This document shows positions 34,809-44,680 of a DNA stretch of 64,000 nt, piece by piece (the stretch's first letter is position 1; every line of letters begins with the position of its first letter). The position numbers and the translations under genes are program-made. The stretch comes from Parahoeflea halophila (GTDB lineage Bacteria; Pseudomonadota; Alphaproteobacteria; Rhizobiales; Rhizobiaceae): positions 1,342,836 to 1,406,835 of the forward strand of contig NZ_OCPC01000001.1 of the NCBI RefSeq assembly GCF_900220985.1. The letters run 5' to 3'. The notes under the pieces are model-generated. The model did not search any database. It had not been told where the DNA came from and was given only the letters and a program-made list of their open reading frames with translations.

Positions 34809-35831
34809 TCATGGCAGATTGTCCTTGAGAAAAATGTCGATACGGATGCGTTCCTGCGCTTTGAGCGGCATCAGGCCGTCGGCGCGCGCCTTCAACACCC
34901 GGATCGCGCTGCGCACCTCGTGCCCGCAATCCTGATTGATCACCGCATCGAACAGCCCTTCCGCGAGTCCCTTGCGGGAGACTTCGGTGACCTCGTGCAC
35001 AACCACGGCGTACCGGCCCCTGTCCGCGTCGGCCAGGGCCTCGAGCAATCCGCGGTTGCCCGCGCCGAGATTGTAGATTGCAACGATATCCGGATTGGCT
35101 GCCATTGCCGTGTCGACCGCCTGGCGCACCCTCTCCGCGTCATCATTAGTTTCCACCGGGCCGACAATTTCAAGGCCGGTAACCTCGCTTGTGATGACCG
35201 CGGCAAAGCCTGAGGCGCGGTCAATATGGTCGGAGAGAGCCATGGAACCCGCCACGACCAGCACCTTGCCGGACCGCCCCGCGCAAAAGCGCCCGATCAG
35301 ACCGGCCGCCGTGCGTCCGGCAGCCAGATTGTCAATTCCGCAAAAATGCGTTCGCCGCGAGCCCGGAAGGTCCGAGACCAGCGTTGCGACATGAATACCC
35401 TTGTCGACCAACCGGTCGACACCAGCGGAGACCTCAGGCGTATCCGTTGCAACCAGCGCCACGCCGGTGACTTTTGCGGCATCAACCTTATCAAGCACGG
35501 CGACAATGGCGGCGGGATCGAACGGCGGGACGGTTTCAATGGTGATTGATGTCCGCTCCGCCGGGGAGCGCTGCATCGCCGCACGAATCTCGGCCTCCAG
35601 CCCACGCATGAAACTGTTGGGGCCCTCAGGCACCACGAACACAAGCGGATAGACACGGCCTTTGGCAAGATTGGCAGCCGAGACGTCGCGCACATAGCCA
35701 AGCCTTGCAACTGCGGCCTCAACCTTGTCGACGGTTTGCTGACGCACGCCCGGGCGGCCATTGAGCACCCGGTCGACAGTCGCAAGACTGACCCCCGCCT
35801 CAGCCGCAATGTCATGTACTGTCGGTCGCAC
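34809..35831 (-). CDS. LacI-family regulator of the xylose genes
   Basis: 340 aa. The helix-turn-helix at residues 3-26 (VHDIAAEAGVSLATVDRVLNGRPGV) is followed by a periplasmic-binding-type domain that resembles ribose- and xylose-type binding proteins (ARADGLMPLKAQERIRIDIFLKDNLP at the end). It leads the xylBA cluster on the same strand, so local control of xylose or related sugar use is likely. No xylose transporter is in the window. Confidence 0.9.
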   Translation of the reverse strand: MRPTVHDIAAEAGVSLATVDRVLNGRPGVRQQTVDKVEAAVARLGYVRDVSAANLAKGRVYPLVFVVPEGPNSFMRGLEAEIRAAMQRSPAERTSITIETVPPFDPAAIVAVLDKVDAAKVTGVALVATDTPEVSAGVDRLVDKGIHVATLVSDLPGSRRTHFCGIDNLAAGRTAAGLIGRFCAGRSGKVLVVAGSMALSDHIDRASGFAAVITSEVTGLEIVGPVETNDDAERVRQAVDTAMAANPDIVAIYNLGAGNRGLLEALADADRGRYAVVVHEVTEVSRKGLAEGLFDAVINQDCGHEVRSAIRVLKARADGLMPLKAQERIRIDIFLKDNLP

Positions 35832-36106
35832 GATCTCCTCCTGCCGCGCCTTCTAGAGCAATTCCTGAGGTACGTAAATCAGAAACCAAGAGAGTGGCCG
35901 GAATTTGTCGATACCGCACCGTTCAACCGGCGATGCCCCTCACGGAACCCCTTGTACTTGACGCAACCGGCACAATATGGCCTAAGGCAGCGCCTGCCGG
36001 TCTCCGCCGCGCCTTGCCTGGCTGCAGCGAAACCGGACAGCGATCGCAGCCGGCCCAAGCCGCCGCGCGCACCAATCAACCGGACCTGAAAGCGGGCGAA
36101 CACAAA

Positions 36107-37579
36107 ATGGCCAACACTGCAACGCGGGTGCGCATCGCACCGTCTCCGACTGGCGAACCGCATGTCGGAACCGCCTATATCGCGCTGTTCAACTATCTTT
36201 TCGCAAAGAAGAGCGGTGGCGAGTTCATTCTGCGCATCGAAGACACCGATGCCGCGCGCTCGACGCCGGAATTTGAACAGAAGGTTCTCGACGCGCTCAA
36301 ATGGTGCGGCCTGTCCTGGTCGGAAGGCCCCGACATCGGCGGCCCCTACGGCCCCTATCGCCAGAGCGAGCGCAAGGAGCTCTACGCGCCCTACGTCGAG
36401 AAGATCGTCGAGAACGGCCACGGCTTCCGATGCTTCTGCACGCCAGAGCGGCTCAACGAAATGCGCGCAGCCCAACGCGCCGCCGGGAAACCGCCGAAAT
36501 ATGACGGCCATTGTCTCAACCTCAAGGCCGAGGAAGTCAGCGCACGCATGGCAGCCGGCGAGCCCTCCGTGGTGCGGATGAAGATTCCGGCGGAAGGCTC
36601 CTGCAAATTCGTTGATGGTGTCTACGGCGAAGTTGAAATCCCCTGGGAAGCCGTCGACATGCAGGTCCTGCTCAAGGCTGACGGCATGCCGACCTACCAT
36701 ATGGCCAACGTGGTCGACGATCACCTGATGAAGATTACCCACGTGGCCCGCGGCGAGGAATGGCTCTCCTCGGTTCCGAAACATATTCTGATCTACCAGT
36801 ATCTCGGGCTCGAGCCGCCGGTGTTCATGCACCTGTCGCTGATGCGCAATGCCGACAAGTCGAAGTTGTCGAAGCGCAAGAACCCGACCTCGATCTCGTA
36901 CTACGCCGCACTCGGCTTCCTGCCCGAGGCACTGATGAACTTCCTCGGTCTGTTCTTCATCCAGATCGCCGAGGGCGAAGAACTGCAAACCATCGATCAA
37001 CTGGTCGCCAATTTCGATCCGGAGAATCTGAACAAGGCCGGCGCGATCTTCGATCTGCAGAAGCTTGACTGGCTTAATGGCCGCTGGCTGCGGGAAAGCC
37101 TTTCCGAAGAAGAGTTCGTCTCCCGCGTTCTGGCATGGGCACAGGAAAACGGACGCTTTCGCGAAGGCATGAAACTGGCCCAGTCGCGTATCACCAAGCT
37201 GTCCGATCTGCCGGATCTGACCGGCTTCCTGCTCAAGGGTGACCTTGGTCTGACAGCAGACGACTTTTCCAGGATCAAGAAAGTCCCGCTCGAGGACGTT
37301 CTGATGATCCTCCAGACGGTTCAGCCGGATCTCGAGAAGATCTTCGAATGGAACGCCGAAAGCATCGAGGCCGAACTTCGCGCCATCGCCGAGCGCAGCG
37401 ACATCAAGCTCAGAAACCTCCTCGCGCCGATGTTCATCGCCGTGTCCGGTTCATCGCGATCATTGCCGCTGTTTGATTCCATGTCCATTCTTGGCCGTTC
37501 GGTCGTGCGCCAGCGCCTCAAGCAGGCCGAACTCGCGGTCAAGGCCGGGGTCGAAGCAGCCAAAGCAAACAACGGGTAA
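36107..37579 (+). CDS. gltX: Glutamyl-tRNA synthetase
   Basis: 490-aa class I synthetase. The start is ATG 36107, because the catalytic core begins at once with RIAPSPTGEPHVGTAY (HIGH-type motif); 71 further upstream codons in frame have no family similarity. The KMSKS-type loop is KSKLSKRKNPTS. It charges tRNA(Glu), and in bacteria lacking GlnRS often also tRNA(Gln) for the amidotransferase route. It is 4 bp upstream of lysS and cotranscribed with it. Many rhizobia carry two gltX genes, one of them paired with lysS; this is probably that copy (inference). Confidence 0.96.
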   Translation: MANTATRVRIAPSPTGEPHVGTAYIALFNYLFAKKSGGEFILRIEDTDAARSTPEFEQKVLDALKWCGLSWSEGPDIGGPYGPYRQSERKELYAPYVEKIVENGHGFRCFCTPERLNEMRAAQRAAGKPPKYDGHCLNLKAEEVSARMAAGEPSVVRMKIPAEGSCKFVDGVYGEVEIPWEAVDMQVLLKADGMPTYHMANVVDDHLMKITHVARGEEWLSSVPKHILIYQYLGLEPPVFMHLSLMRNADKSKLSKRKNPTSISYYAALGFLPEALMNFLGLFFIQIAEGEELQTIDQLVANFDPENLNKAGAIFDLQKLDWLNGRWLRESLSEEEFVSRVLAWAQENGRFREGMKLAQSRITKLSDLPDLTGFLLKGDLGLTADDFSRIKKVPLEDVLMILQTVQPDLEKIFEWNAESIEAELRAIAERSDIKLRNLLAPMFIAVSGSSRSLPLFDSMSILGRSVVRQRLKQAELAVKAGVEAAKANNG

Positions 37580-37583
37580 GACA

Positions 37584-39080
37584 ATGAACGACACAACATC
37601 TGAACCCGGCCTTTCGTCCGACGTCACCGAGGTGCGCGCCCAGAAGCTTGCCAAGTTGCGCGAGACCGTGGCGGAGGTCTATCCGGCGCATTTCCACCGC
37701 ACCATGACCAACCGGGAACTCGCGGAAAAATATGCCGATATTGAGCCCGACACACTGACCGGGGACATCATCACCGTTGCAGGCCGCGTGTATTCCTCGC
37801 GCAATTCCGGCATGTTCATGGATATTCATGACGCCTCTGGCAAGGTGCAGATCTTCAGCCACAAGGACACGACGCCGCAGCAAGCCCGTGATCTTCTGCC
37901 GCTCATCGATATGGGTGACATCATCGGCGTGACCGGAGAAGTCCGCCGCACCAAGCGGGGCGAACTGACCGTCAACGCCCATGAAATTACCATGCTGACC
38001 AAGTCACTGCTGCCAATGCCGGAAAAGTGGCACGGCCTGTCAGACATCGAGCAGCGCTACCGCAAGCGCCATCTCGACATCCTGACCAATGAAGATTCCA
38101 AGCTCCGCTTCCAGCAGCGCTCGAAAATCATCTCCGGGATCCGCCGTTTCATGGAAGATGATGGCTTCATGGAAATCGAGACCCCGATGCTGCACTCGGT
38201 CTATGGCGGCGCCAGTGCAGAGCCATTCAAGACCCACCACAACACGCTCAAGCTCGACATGTATCTGCGCATCGCGCCGGAACTCTACCTCAAGCGGGCG
38301 CTGGTCTCGGGGCTCACCGACAAGGTATTCGAAATCAACCGCAACTTCCGTAATGAAGGTGTCTCCACCCGGCACAATCCCGAGTTTACCATGCTCGAGT
38401 GCTATTGGGCCTATGCCGACTATGAAGACATCATGGGTTTGGTTGAGCGCCTGTTCGAAAGCCTCGCCCTGTCGATCCATGGCAGCACCGAGATCACCTA
38501 TGGCGACAAGCAATTGTCGTTCAAGGGGCCGTTCAAGCGGGTCGCGATGCCCGACGCGGTCAAGGAGGTGACCGGCATCGACTTCCGCGCGATTGCCACC
38601 GACGAGGAAGCCCGCTCCGCCGCAAAGGCCGCCGGCTTCGAGATCGAGGACGACTGGACCTGGGGAGAATGCCTGGCCTTCATCTTCGAGGAGAAGGTTG
38701 AAGCCACGCTGATCCAGCCTTCCCATGTCACCCACTTCCCGAAGGACATTTCGCCATTCGCCAAGGAAGTGCCTGGCGAACCGCGCCTGGTCGAACGCTT
38801 TGAAACCTATTGCAATGCCTGGGAACTGGGCAATGCATTCTCCGAGCTCAACGACCCCGAAGAGCAGCGCAAGCGCATGGTCGAACAGCTCGAGCAGGCC
38901 CACGCCCGCGGCGAGATGGAAAAGCAGCTTGATGAAGAGTTCCTCGATGCCATCGACCAGGGCATGCCGCCGGCTGGTGGCCTGGGTATAGGTGTCGACC
39001 GCCTGATCATGCTGCTGACCAATGCGCCGTCAATCCGCGACGTGATCCTGTTCCCGGCGCGCAAGACCCGCAGCGAATAG
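37584..39080 (+). CDS. lysS: Lysyl-tRNA synthetase, class II
   Basis: 498 aa from ATG 37584, directly behind gltX. The N-terminal OB-fold anticodon domain (about 60-165, GDIITVAGRVYSSRNSGMFMDIHD) precedes the class II core with motif 1 (GFMEIETPML), motif 2 (FRNEGVSTRHNPEFTMLECY) and motif 3 (GLGIGVDRLIMLLTN). It charges tRNA(Lys). A strong terminator follows 26 bp after the stop. Confidence 0.97.
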   Translation: MNDTTSEPGLSSDVTEVRAQKLAKLRETVAEVYPAHFHRTMTNRELAEKYADIEPDTLTGDIITVAGRVYSSRNSGMFMDIHDASGKVQIFSHKDTTPQQARDLLPLIDMGDIIGVTGEVRRTKRGELTVNAHEITMLTKSLLPMPEKWHGLSDIEQRYRKRHLDILTNEDSKLRFQQRSKIISGIRRFMEDDGFMEIETPMLHSVYGGASAEPFKTHHNTLKLDMYLRIAPELYLKRALVSGLTDKVFEINRNFRNEGVSTRHNPEFTMLECYWAYADYEDIMGLVERLFESLALSIHGSTEITYGDKQLSFKGPFKRVAMPDAVKEVTGIDFRAIATDEEARSAAKAAGFEIEDDWTWGECLAFIFEEKVEATLIQPSHVTHFPKDISPFAKEVPGEPRLVERFETYCNAWELGNAFSELNDPEEQRKRMVEQLEQAHARGEMEKQLDEEFLDAIDQGMPPAGGLGIGVDRLIMLLTNAPSIRDVILFPARKTRSE

Positions 39081-39100
39081 GCCGAAAACACCCAAGATGA

Positions 39101-39742
39101 TCAGTGGCCGGCGGCTTTCGCCGGCTTTTCATGCCCATTGGCGGCAACGATTTCGGCGTCTTCACCGGCCAGGTCGCCATCACATCCGGCGACACGATCG
39201 ATCTCAAGCGCAACGGCTTCGATTTCAGATTGCGGCATGTTCACACGCTCGCCGAAGTAAAAGCCGGTGCTGGATGGAGTGGTGTTGGCGTAGCGGACTT
39301 CCCACGGCTGTGCCACGGCCAGCGACTTGGTGGGAACCGGGGCATAGGCGATCTCAACCCCGATCGCCGGACCGCGAAGTTCGGCCCGGGTTGTCGGGCC
39401 ACGATGATCGGCCATCTGGACGATGACGAGATCGGGGTTCACCGTTTCCGACAGGTGACGCGCAACCCGCAAGCCGGTCTTCACACGGTCTCGTGGCTCA
39501 AGATCGTCACCAGCGATAATCGCGATCAGCCGCTTTTCCTTGCCGCGCCGGAATTCCGACTGGTAGACCGTCCTGCAGTGGCCGCGGGTTTCTTCCTCGT
39601 AGCCCGGGATAATATTGGTCGGGGCGAACACCAGGGCAGCGGTACCGGAAGCCCCTAGCACAAACAGAAATCCACCTGACAGCAAGGCAAGCTTGCGCGA
39701 GATTCGGAACATGTGGGAAAGCTTACGCTTGGCTTCGGCCAT
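39101..39742 (-). CDS. Hypothetical protein with N-terminal membrane anchor
   Basis: 213 aa from ATG 39742 (AAAGGTAT in front). One hydrophobic helix at about residues 16-40 (LALLSGGFLFVLGASGTAALVF) anchors a soluble domain of ~170 residues, probably periplasmic, containing GHCRTVYQSEFRRGKEKRLIAII and VVRHLSETVNPDLVIVQMADHRGP-like strands. I do not recognise the family. The last codons overlap the lysS terminator hairpin on the other strand. The gap to the next gene (39743-39858) shows nothing further. Confidence 0.65.
   Translation of the reverse strand: MAEAKRKLSHMFRISRKLALLSGGFLFVLGASGTAALVFAPTNIIPGYEEETRGHCRTVYQSEFRRGKEKRLIAIIAGDDLEPRDRVKTGLRVARHLSETVNPDLVIVQMADHRGPTTRAELRGPAIGVEIAYAPVPTKSLAVAQPWEVRYANTTPSSTGFYFGERVNMPQSEIEAVALEIDRVAGCDGDLAGEDAEIVAANGHEKPAKAAGH
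39107..39130 (+). terminator. Terminator of gltX-lysS
   Basis: GCCGGCG (39107-39113) pairs with CGCCGGC (39119-39125) around GCTTT, followed by TTTT. It lies 26 bp after the lysS stop and inside the 3' end of the convergent hypothetical gene. Confidence 0.85.
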
Positions 39743-39858
39743 AAACGGATACCTTTGACGCAGAACAACTGCGCGCAGTGTAGACCAGTGCACTTACGTA
39801 AGTATTAACCCTGTTCTTTAACCGGTGAACCGGATTGGTTCAGACGATTAAGATCCGC

Positions 39859-41148
39859 TCAGCGCGGTTCCGGTACGCTGAAGCGCCGGTCGATGTCGGC
39901 CTCCCGGCCCGGAATATCGAGCCGCATCGGCGACCGCTCCCGCCGGGCGATGACCTTGCCTCGCGCCATGACCATCAGCCGCGCCGCCCGCAGGCGGATC
40001 GCCTCGATCGGGTTTCCGGCGTCGAGCACGACGAGATCGGCGCGCTTGCCCACCTCGAGCCCATAATCCTCTAGTCCCATGATTGCGGCACTCTGCGTCG
40101 TCACCATCTCGTAGCATCGGCGCATGTCAGACGGGCTCGTCATCTGCGCCACGTGCAGCCCCATGAAGGCAACATCGAGCATGTCTGCGGTGCCCAGCGA
40201 ATACCAGGGATCGAGCACGCAATCCTGTCCGAACCCGACCCGGATACCATGCTGGAGCATTTCGGGAACCCGCGTCTGGCCGCGTCGCTTCGGATAGGTA
40301 TCGTGGCGACCCTGCAATGTGATGTTGATCAACGGATTGGGAATTGCCGCCACTTCCGCTTCGGCAATCAGCGGCAGCAGCTTGGAGACATAGTAATTGT
40401 CCATCGAATGCATCGAGGTCAGATGCGACCCCGCCACCCGGCCCTGCAGTCCCAGCCGCTGGGTCTCATAGGCCAGTTGCTCGATGTGCCGCGACAGTGG
40501 GTCATCGGTCTCGTCGCAATGCATGTCGACCATCAGCCCGCGCTCTGCCGCGATTTCGCAGAGTTCCGTGACCGACGCCTGCCCATCAGCCATGGTGCGC
40601 TCGAAATGCGGAATGCCGCCGACCACATCGACGCCCATATCAAGCGCACGAACCGTATTCTCGCGCGCCGTTGGCGAGCGATAGAGACCGTCCTGCGGAA
40701 AGGCCACCAGTTGCAGGTCAATATAGTGCGAGATCTCCCGCTTCACCTCCAGCAGCGCCTCAACAGCCAGCAGCCGGTCATCGCAGACGTCGACATGGGT
40801 GCGGATGGCAAGCAGCCCCATCGACGCCGCCCAGTCGCAATAGGCGAGCGCCCGCTCCTTGACGGCCTCATGCGTCAGCAGCGGCTTGAGTTCGCCCCAC
40901 AACCCGATCCCTTCCAGCAAGGTGCCCGAGGCATTGATACGCGGCTGGCCATAGGACAGCGTCGCATCCATGTGAAAATGCGGATCGACGAATGGCGGCG
41001 ATATGAGATTGCCGGAGACATCGATGATCTCGCCGGCCTCGGCGTCAATACCAGCAGAGATGGCCGCAATGCGCCCGTCCTGAATGGCGATGTCGGCAGT
41101 CGTCCCGTCAGGCAGAACGCCGCCCTTGAGCAAGGTATCAAAACTCAT
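39859..41148 (-). CDS. Cytosine deaminase-like amidohydrolase
   Basis: 429-aa metal-dependent amidohydrolase of the cytosine deaminase group (COG0402). Metal ligands are in FVDPHFHMDATLSY (~55-68) and MHCDETDDPLSRHIEQL, and the C-terminal ADLVVLDAGNPIEAIRLRA is the usual composite beta domain. It hydrolyses the amino group of cytosine or a related heterocycle. It is the last gene of an operon with a BMP-type nucleoside/base transporter (4-bp overlap with the preceding permease), so its substrate is presumably what the transporter imports. Confidence 0.87.
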   Translation of the reverse strand: MSFDTLLKGGVLPDGTTADIAIQDGRIAAISAGIDAEAGEIIDVSGNLISPPFVDPHFHMDATLSYGQPRINASGTLLEGIGLWGELKPLLTHEAVKERALAYCDWAASMGLLAIRTHVDVCDDRLLAVEALLEVKREISHYIDLQLVAFPQDGLYRSPTARENTVRALDMGVDVVGGIPHFERTMADGQASVTELCEIAAERGLMVDMHCDETDDPLSRHIEQLAYETQRLGLQGRVAGSHLTSMHSMDNYYVSKLLPLIAEAEVAAIPNPLINITLQGRHDTYPKRRGQTRVPEMLQHGIRVGFGQDCVLDPWYSLGTADMLDVAFMGLHVAQMTSPSDMRRCYEMVTTQSAAIMGLEDYGLEVGKRADLVVLDAGNPIEAIRLRAARLMVMARGKVIARRERSPMRLDIPGREADIDRRFSVPEPR

Positions 41149-42089
41149 CTCTCGCCTTTCTGGTAGGGAACCATCAGCGCCTTCGGATAGGTCGCGCGGC
41201 GGGCCACCACGACCAGCGCCACGATGGACAGCACGAACGGCATCATCAGGAAAATCTGGTAGGGAATGACGCCGCCGGTGATCTGCTGCAGCCGTATCTG
41301 GTAGGCATCGAAGGCCGCAAACAGGATTGCGCCGATCAGCGCCTTGCCCGGCCGCCAGGAACCGAACACCACCAGCGCGATGGCGATCCAGCCACGGCCG
41401 TTGATCATCTCGAAGAAGAACGAGTTGAAGGCCGACATGGTCAGGAACGCGCCACCGATTGCCATCAGTGCGGAGCCGGCCATCACAGCACCCATACGCA
41501 CCGCCGTCACCGAGATGCCCTGCGCCTCGACGGCCGCGGGGTTTTCGCCCACTGCCCGCACGGCCACGCCCACCGGTGTCCGGTAGAAGATGAACGCCAC
41601 CGCGGCTACGGTAAGATAGGCAAGGTATGTCAGGGGCGTCTGGTTGAACAGCGCTTGCCCGATCACCGGAATATCCGAAAACACGGGAACGACGACGGGC
41701 TGAAACGGCTCAATCTTCGGCGGCGACGAGACTTCGGGCAGCAGGATCCGGTAGGTGAAATAGGTCAGGCTCGCGGCCAGCAACGTGATCCCGATGCCGG
41801 TCACATGCTGCGACAGCCCCAGCGGCACTGTAAGGAATCCGTGCAACAGCCCGAACATCGCCCCGGTCAGTGCCGCGACAAGAACGCCCGTCCACAGATC
41901 TCCGCCCATATAGACTGTGAACCAGCCCGAGAACGCGCCGGCGACCATGATGCCCTCGATCCCGAGATTGAGCACGCCGGCGCGCTCGCAGATCAGCTCG
42001 CCCATGGTGGCGAAGATGAGCGGCGAGGCGATGCGGATCGCTGCAACCCAGAAGCTTGCGGTGAAGAGGATTTCGAATGCTTCGCTCAT
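41145..42089 (-). CDS. BMP-type ABC transporter permease (NupQ-like)
   Basis: 314-aa inner-membrane permease of the BPD_transp_2 family with 8-9 hydrophobic segments (for example IASPLIFATMGELICERAGVLNLGIEG near residue 20, the conserved loop of nucleoside permeases). It forms the channel with the other permease gene, whose stop is 1 bp upstream. It overlaps the deaminase-like gene by 4 bp. Confidence 0.91.
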   Translation of the reverse strand: MSEAFEILFTASFWVAAIRIASPLIFATMGELICERAGVLNLGIEGIMVAGAFSGWFTVYMGGDLWTGVLVAALTGAMFGLLHGFLTVPLGLSQHVTGIGITLLAASLTYFTYRILLPEVSSPPKIEPFQPVVVPVFSDIPVIGQALFNQTPLTYLAYLTVAAVAFIFYRTPVGVAVRAVGENPAAVEAQGISVTAVRMGAVMAGSALMAIGGAFLTMSAFNSFFFEMINGRGWIAIALVVFGSWRPGKALIGAILFAAFDAYQIRLQQITGGVIPYQIFLMMPFVLSIVALVVVARRATYPKALMVPYQKGER

Positions 42090-42090
42090 C

Positions 42091-43140
42091 TCATCTCCAG
42101 CGCACGCGGTAGCGCATCAGCATGATGGCGGCGACCATGGTCAGAAGCGATGTGGCCACCATCACCTCGGCGATATAGCTCGGCACATTGGCGCTGCGGC
42201 TCATTGCGTCGGCACCGACGAAGATGCCGGCAACAAAGATCGCCGCAGCAATCACGCCGAGCGGGTTGAGCATGGCCAGCATCGCAACCACGATGCCGGT
42301 ATACCCATAGCCCGGCGACAGATCGAGCGTCAGGTTGCCCTTGAGCCCCGTCACTTCTGAGAACCCGGCCAGTGCCGCAAGACCGCCCGACAACAGCGCG
42401 GTCTTGGCAATCACCCGGTTGACCGGGATGCCGGCAAACCGTGCTGCTTCGGCATTGTGCCCGACGGCCCGCATTTCGTAGCCGAGTGTGGTCTTTTTCA
42501 TGATCACCCAGACCACGATGGCCGAAGCAATGGCAAGGATGAAACCGAAATGTAGCCGTTTGCCCTTGATCAGCCGCGGCAGTTGCGCATCCGCAACCAC
42601 GCGTTTCGACTGCGGCCAACCCATGCCCATCGGATCCTTCAGCGGCCCTTCGAGCAGCATCGAGACAAACAGCAACACGATGAAGTTCAAGAGCAGCGTC
42701 GTCACCACTTCATCGACGCCGAATTTCGTTTTCAGAATTGCTGGACCAAGCAGCGTCAGCGCCCCGGTCAGCATCGCAGCAACCATGATCAGAGGGATCA
42801 AGCCGGCCGAGGGCAGTGTTACCGCACCGGTGCCGATCACGACCGTCATCACGGCCCCCAGATAAAGCTGGGCTTCGGCGCCGATGTTCCAGAGCTTGGC
42901 CCGGAAGGCCACAGCGACGGCCAATCCGGTAAAGATCAGTGGAGTTGCCCGTGTCAGCGTCTCGAGAAGCGCGAACTGGGATCCGGCAGCCCCTTTGGCA
43001 ACCAGCCAGAACACCGTGAAGGGCGAGGCCCCGGCGATCATCACCAGCACCGACGACAACACGACCGTTGCCAGGATCGCCCCCGCCGGCCACAGGATTT
43101 TCGCCGCCCCGGCGGATGACGGTCTCGGCTCAAGCCGCAT
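42091..43140 (-). CDS. BMP-type ABC transporter permease (NupP-like)
   Basis: 349-aa permease with about nine membrane helices. The family segment AVAFRAKLWNIGAEAQLYLGA and GYGYTGIVVAMLAMLNPLG are clear. It overlaps the ATPase gene by 11 bp. Together with the NupQ-like protein it forms the membrane part of a nucleoside or nucleobase importer. Confidence 0.91.
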   Translation of the reverse strand: MRLEPRPSSAGAAKILWPAGAILATVVLSSVLVMIAGASPFTVFWLVAKGAAGSQFALLETLTRATPLIFTGLAVAVAFRAKLWNIGAEAQLYLGAVMTVVIGTGAVTLPSAGLIPLIMVAAMLTGALTLLGPAILKTKFGVDEVVTTLLLNFIVLLFVSMLLEGPLKDPMGMGWPQSKRVVADAQLPRLIKGKRLHFGFILAIASAIVVWVIMKKTTLGYEMRAVGHNAEAARFAGIPVNRVIAKTALLSGGLAALAGFSEVTGLKGNLTLDLSPGYGYTGIVVAMLAMLNPLGVIAAAIFVAGIFVGADAMSRSANVPSYIAEVMVATSLLTMVAAIMLMRYRVRWR

Positions 43141-44680
43141 GGGGAGCCCCTTCGTCGACGCCGTGTCCGGCCATCAATTCACCCAGTTCCATGACGCTGC
43201 GCTCACCCCGCAGCGATGGCTTGGACAATTGCCCCCGATGGATAACCAGGATCCGGTCGGACAGCGTCTGGATTTCATCCAGATCCTCGGAGATCAGCAG
43301 CACAGCAGCCCCCCGGTCCCGCGCCTCGATCAACCGCGCATGCACATAGGCGACCGCTCCGACATCGAGCCCGCGCGTCGGCTGGCTCGCCAGGATGATG
43401 TCCGGGTCACCATCCAGCGCCCGACCAAGAATGAGCTTCTGCATGTTGCCGCCTGACAGCAATCTCACCCGCGCCTCCGGCGACGGGCATTTGACGTCAT
43501 AGGCCTTGATGATTTCATCGGCAAAAGCTGCGGCGGCCTTCCAGTCGAGAAATCCGAAGCGTGAAAACCGGGGACTGCGATATGCTTCCGAAATCACGTT
43601 CTCGGCCACGCTCATATCACCGATCATGCCGGTGGCGTGGCGGTCCTCCGGAATACGGCCCAGGCCGCGGTCAAGTGCAGCGCGCGGCGACCATCGCTCA
43701 ACTGGCGCGCCGTGCACAACAATGTCCCCGTCACGCGCTTCCAGCGTGCCCGCGATCAAGGCCGCCAGAGCCGCCTGGCCGTTTCCGGAGATTCCCGCAA
43801 GCCCGGTGATCTCGCCTCCACGCAATTGCAGCGAAATCTGCCTGAGTGCCGCCCCGCCCAGGCTCGGCGTCGACACCGAGCGCAGTTCGAACAGAACATC
43901 GCGCGGTGTCGAAGGCCCGATTTCGTTGACCGGTAACTGCCCGCCGACCATCAGTTCCGCAAGTTCCCGCCGCGTTGTTTCAGAGGTCGTTCGTTCGCCG
44001 GCAAGCTTTCCGCCGCGCAACACCACGACGCGATCCGAGACCGATTGTACCTCACCCAGCTTGTGCGAAATGAAGATCACAGACAGCCCCGCCGCCACCA
44101 GCTTTTTCAGCGTGGTAAAGAGAGCTTCGGTCTCCATCGGCGTCAGCACGGCCGTGGGTTCGTCGAGAATGAGTATCCGCGCCTCGCGATAGAGCGCCTT
44201 GAGAATCTCGACCCTCTGCCGCTCACCGACAGACAGCTCCGTGATAATACGGTCCGGATCGACCTCGAGACCGTAGTCGGTCGCAAGCTCTCGGATCTTC
44301 GCACGCGCCCGTGCCTTGCCGAGATTGAGTGACCAGATCGATTGCGTGCCCAGCACGATATTCTCGAGCACCGTCATCTGGTCGGCCAGCGTGAAATGCT
44401 GGTGCACCATGCCGATGCCAGCGCCAAGTGCTGCATTCGGATCACCCGTCGGCAGCGGCTTGCCGAAGACCTCGATCTCTCCCTCGTCCGCGGTATAGTG
44501 GCCGAAGAGAATGTTCATCAACGTCGTCTTGCCGGCGCCGTTTTCGCCAAGCAGCGCCACCACTTCGCCGCGCTTCAGCGACAGCGAAACGGCATCATTG
44601 GCGACCAGTCCGCCAAATCTCTTGGTGATGCCCGAAAGGCGAAGAACGATCTCCGCCTCCGGGTCTTGTATAGCGTTCAT
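43130..44680 (-). CDS. BMP-type ABC transporter ATPase with two nucleotide-binding domains
   Basis: 516 aa containing two fused ABC domains, as in RbsA/NupO. The first has Walker A GENGAGKTT (~37-45), LSVGERQRVEILKAL and ILDEPTAVL. The second (from ~260) has the degenerate GISGNGQAALAALIAG and LLSGGNMQKLILGRAL with ILASQPTRGLDVGA. The second Walker A lacks the lysine, which is normal in this family. It energises the permease pair. TGATG joins its start to the stop of the binding-protein gene. Confidence 0.94.
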   Translation of the reverse strand: MNAIQDPEAEIVLRLSGITKRFGGLVANDAVSLSLKRGEVVALLGENGAGKTTLMNILFGHYTADEGEIEVFGKPLPTGDPNAALGAGIGMVHQHFTLADQMTVLENIVLGTQSIWSLNLGKARARAKIRELATDYGLEVDPDRIITELSVGERQRVEILKALYREARILILDEPTAVLTPMETEALFTTLKKLVAAGLSVIFISHKLGEVQSVSDRVVVLRGGKLAGERTTSETTRRELAELMVGGQLPVNEIGPSTPRDVLFELRSVSTPSLGGAALRQISLQLRGGEITGLAGISGNGQAALAALIAGTLEARDGDIVVHGAPVERWSPRAALDRGLGRIPEDRHATGMIGDMSVAENVISEAYRSPRFSRFGFLDWKAAAAFADEIIKAYDVKCPSPEARVRLLSGGNMQKLILGRALDGDPDIILASQPTRGLDVGAVAYVHARLIEARDRGAAVLLISEDLDEIQTLSDRILVIHRGQLSKPSLRGERSVMELGELMAGHGVDEGAPHAA

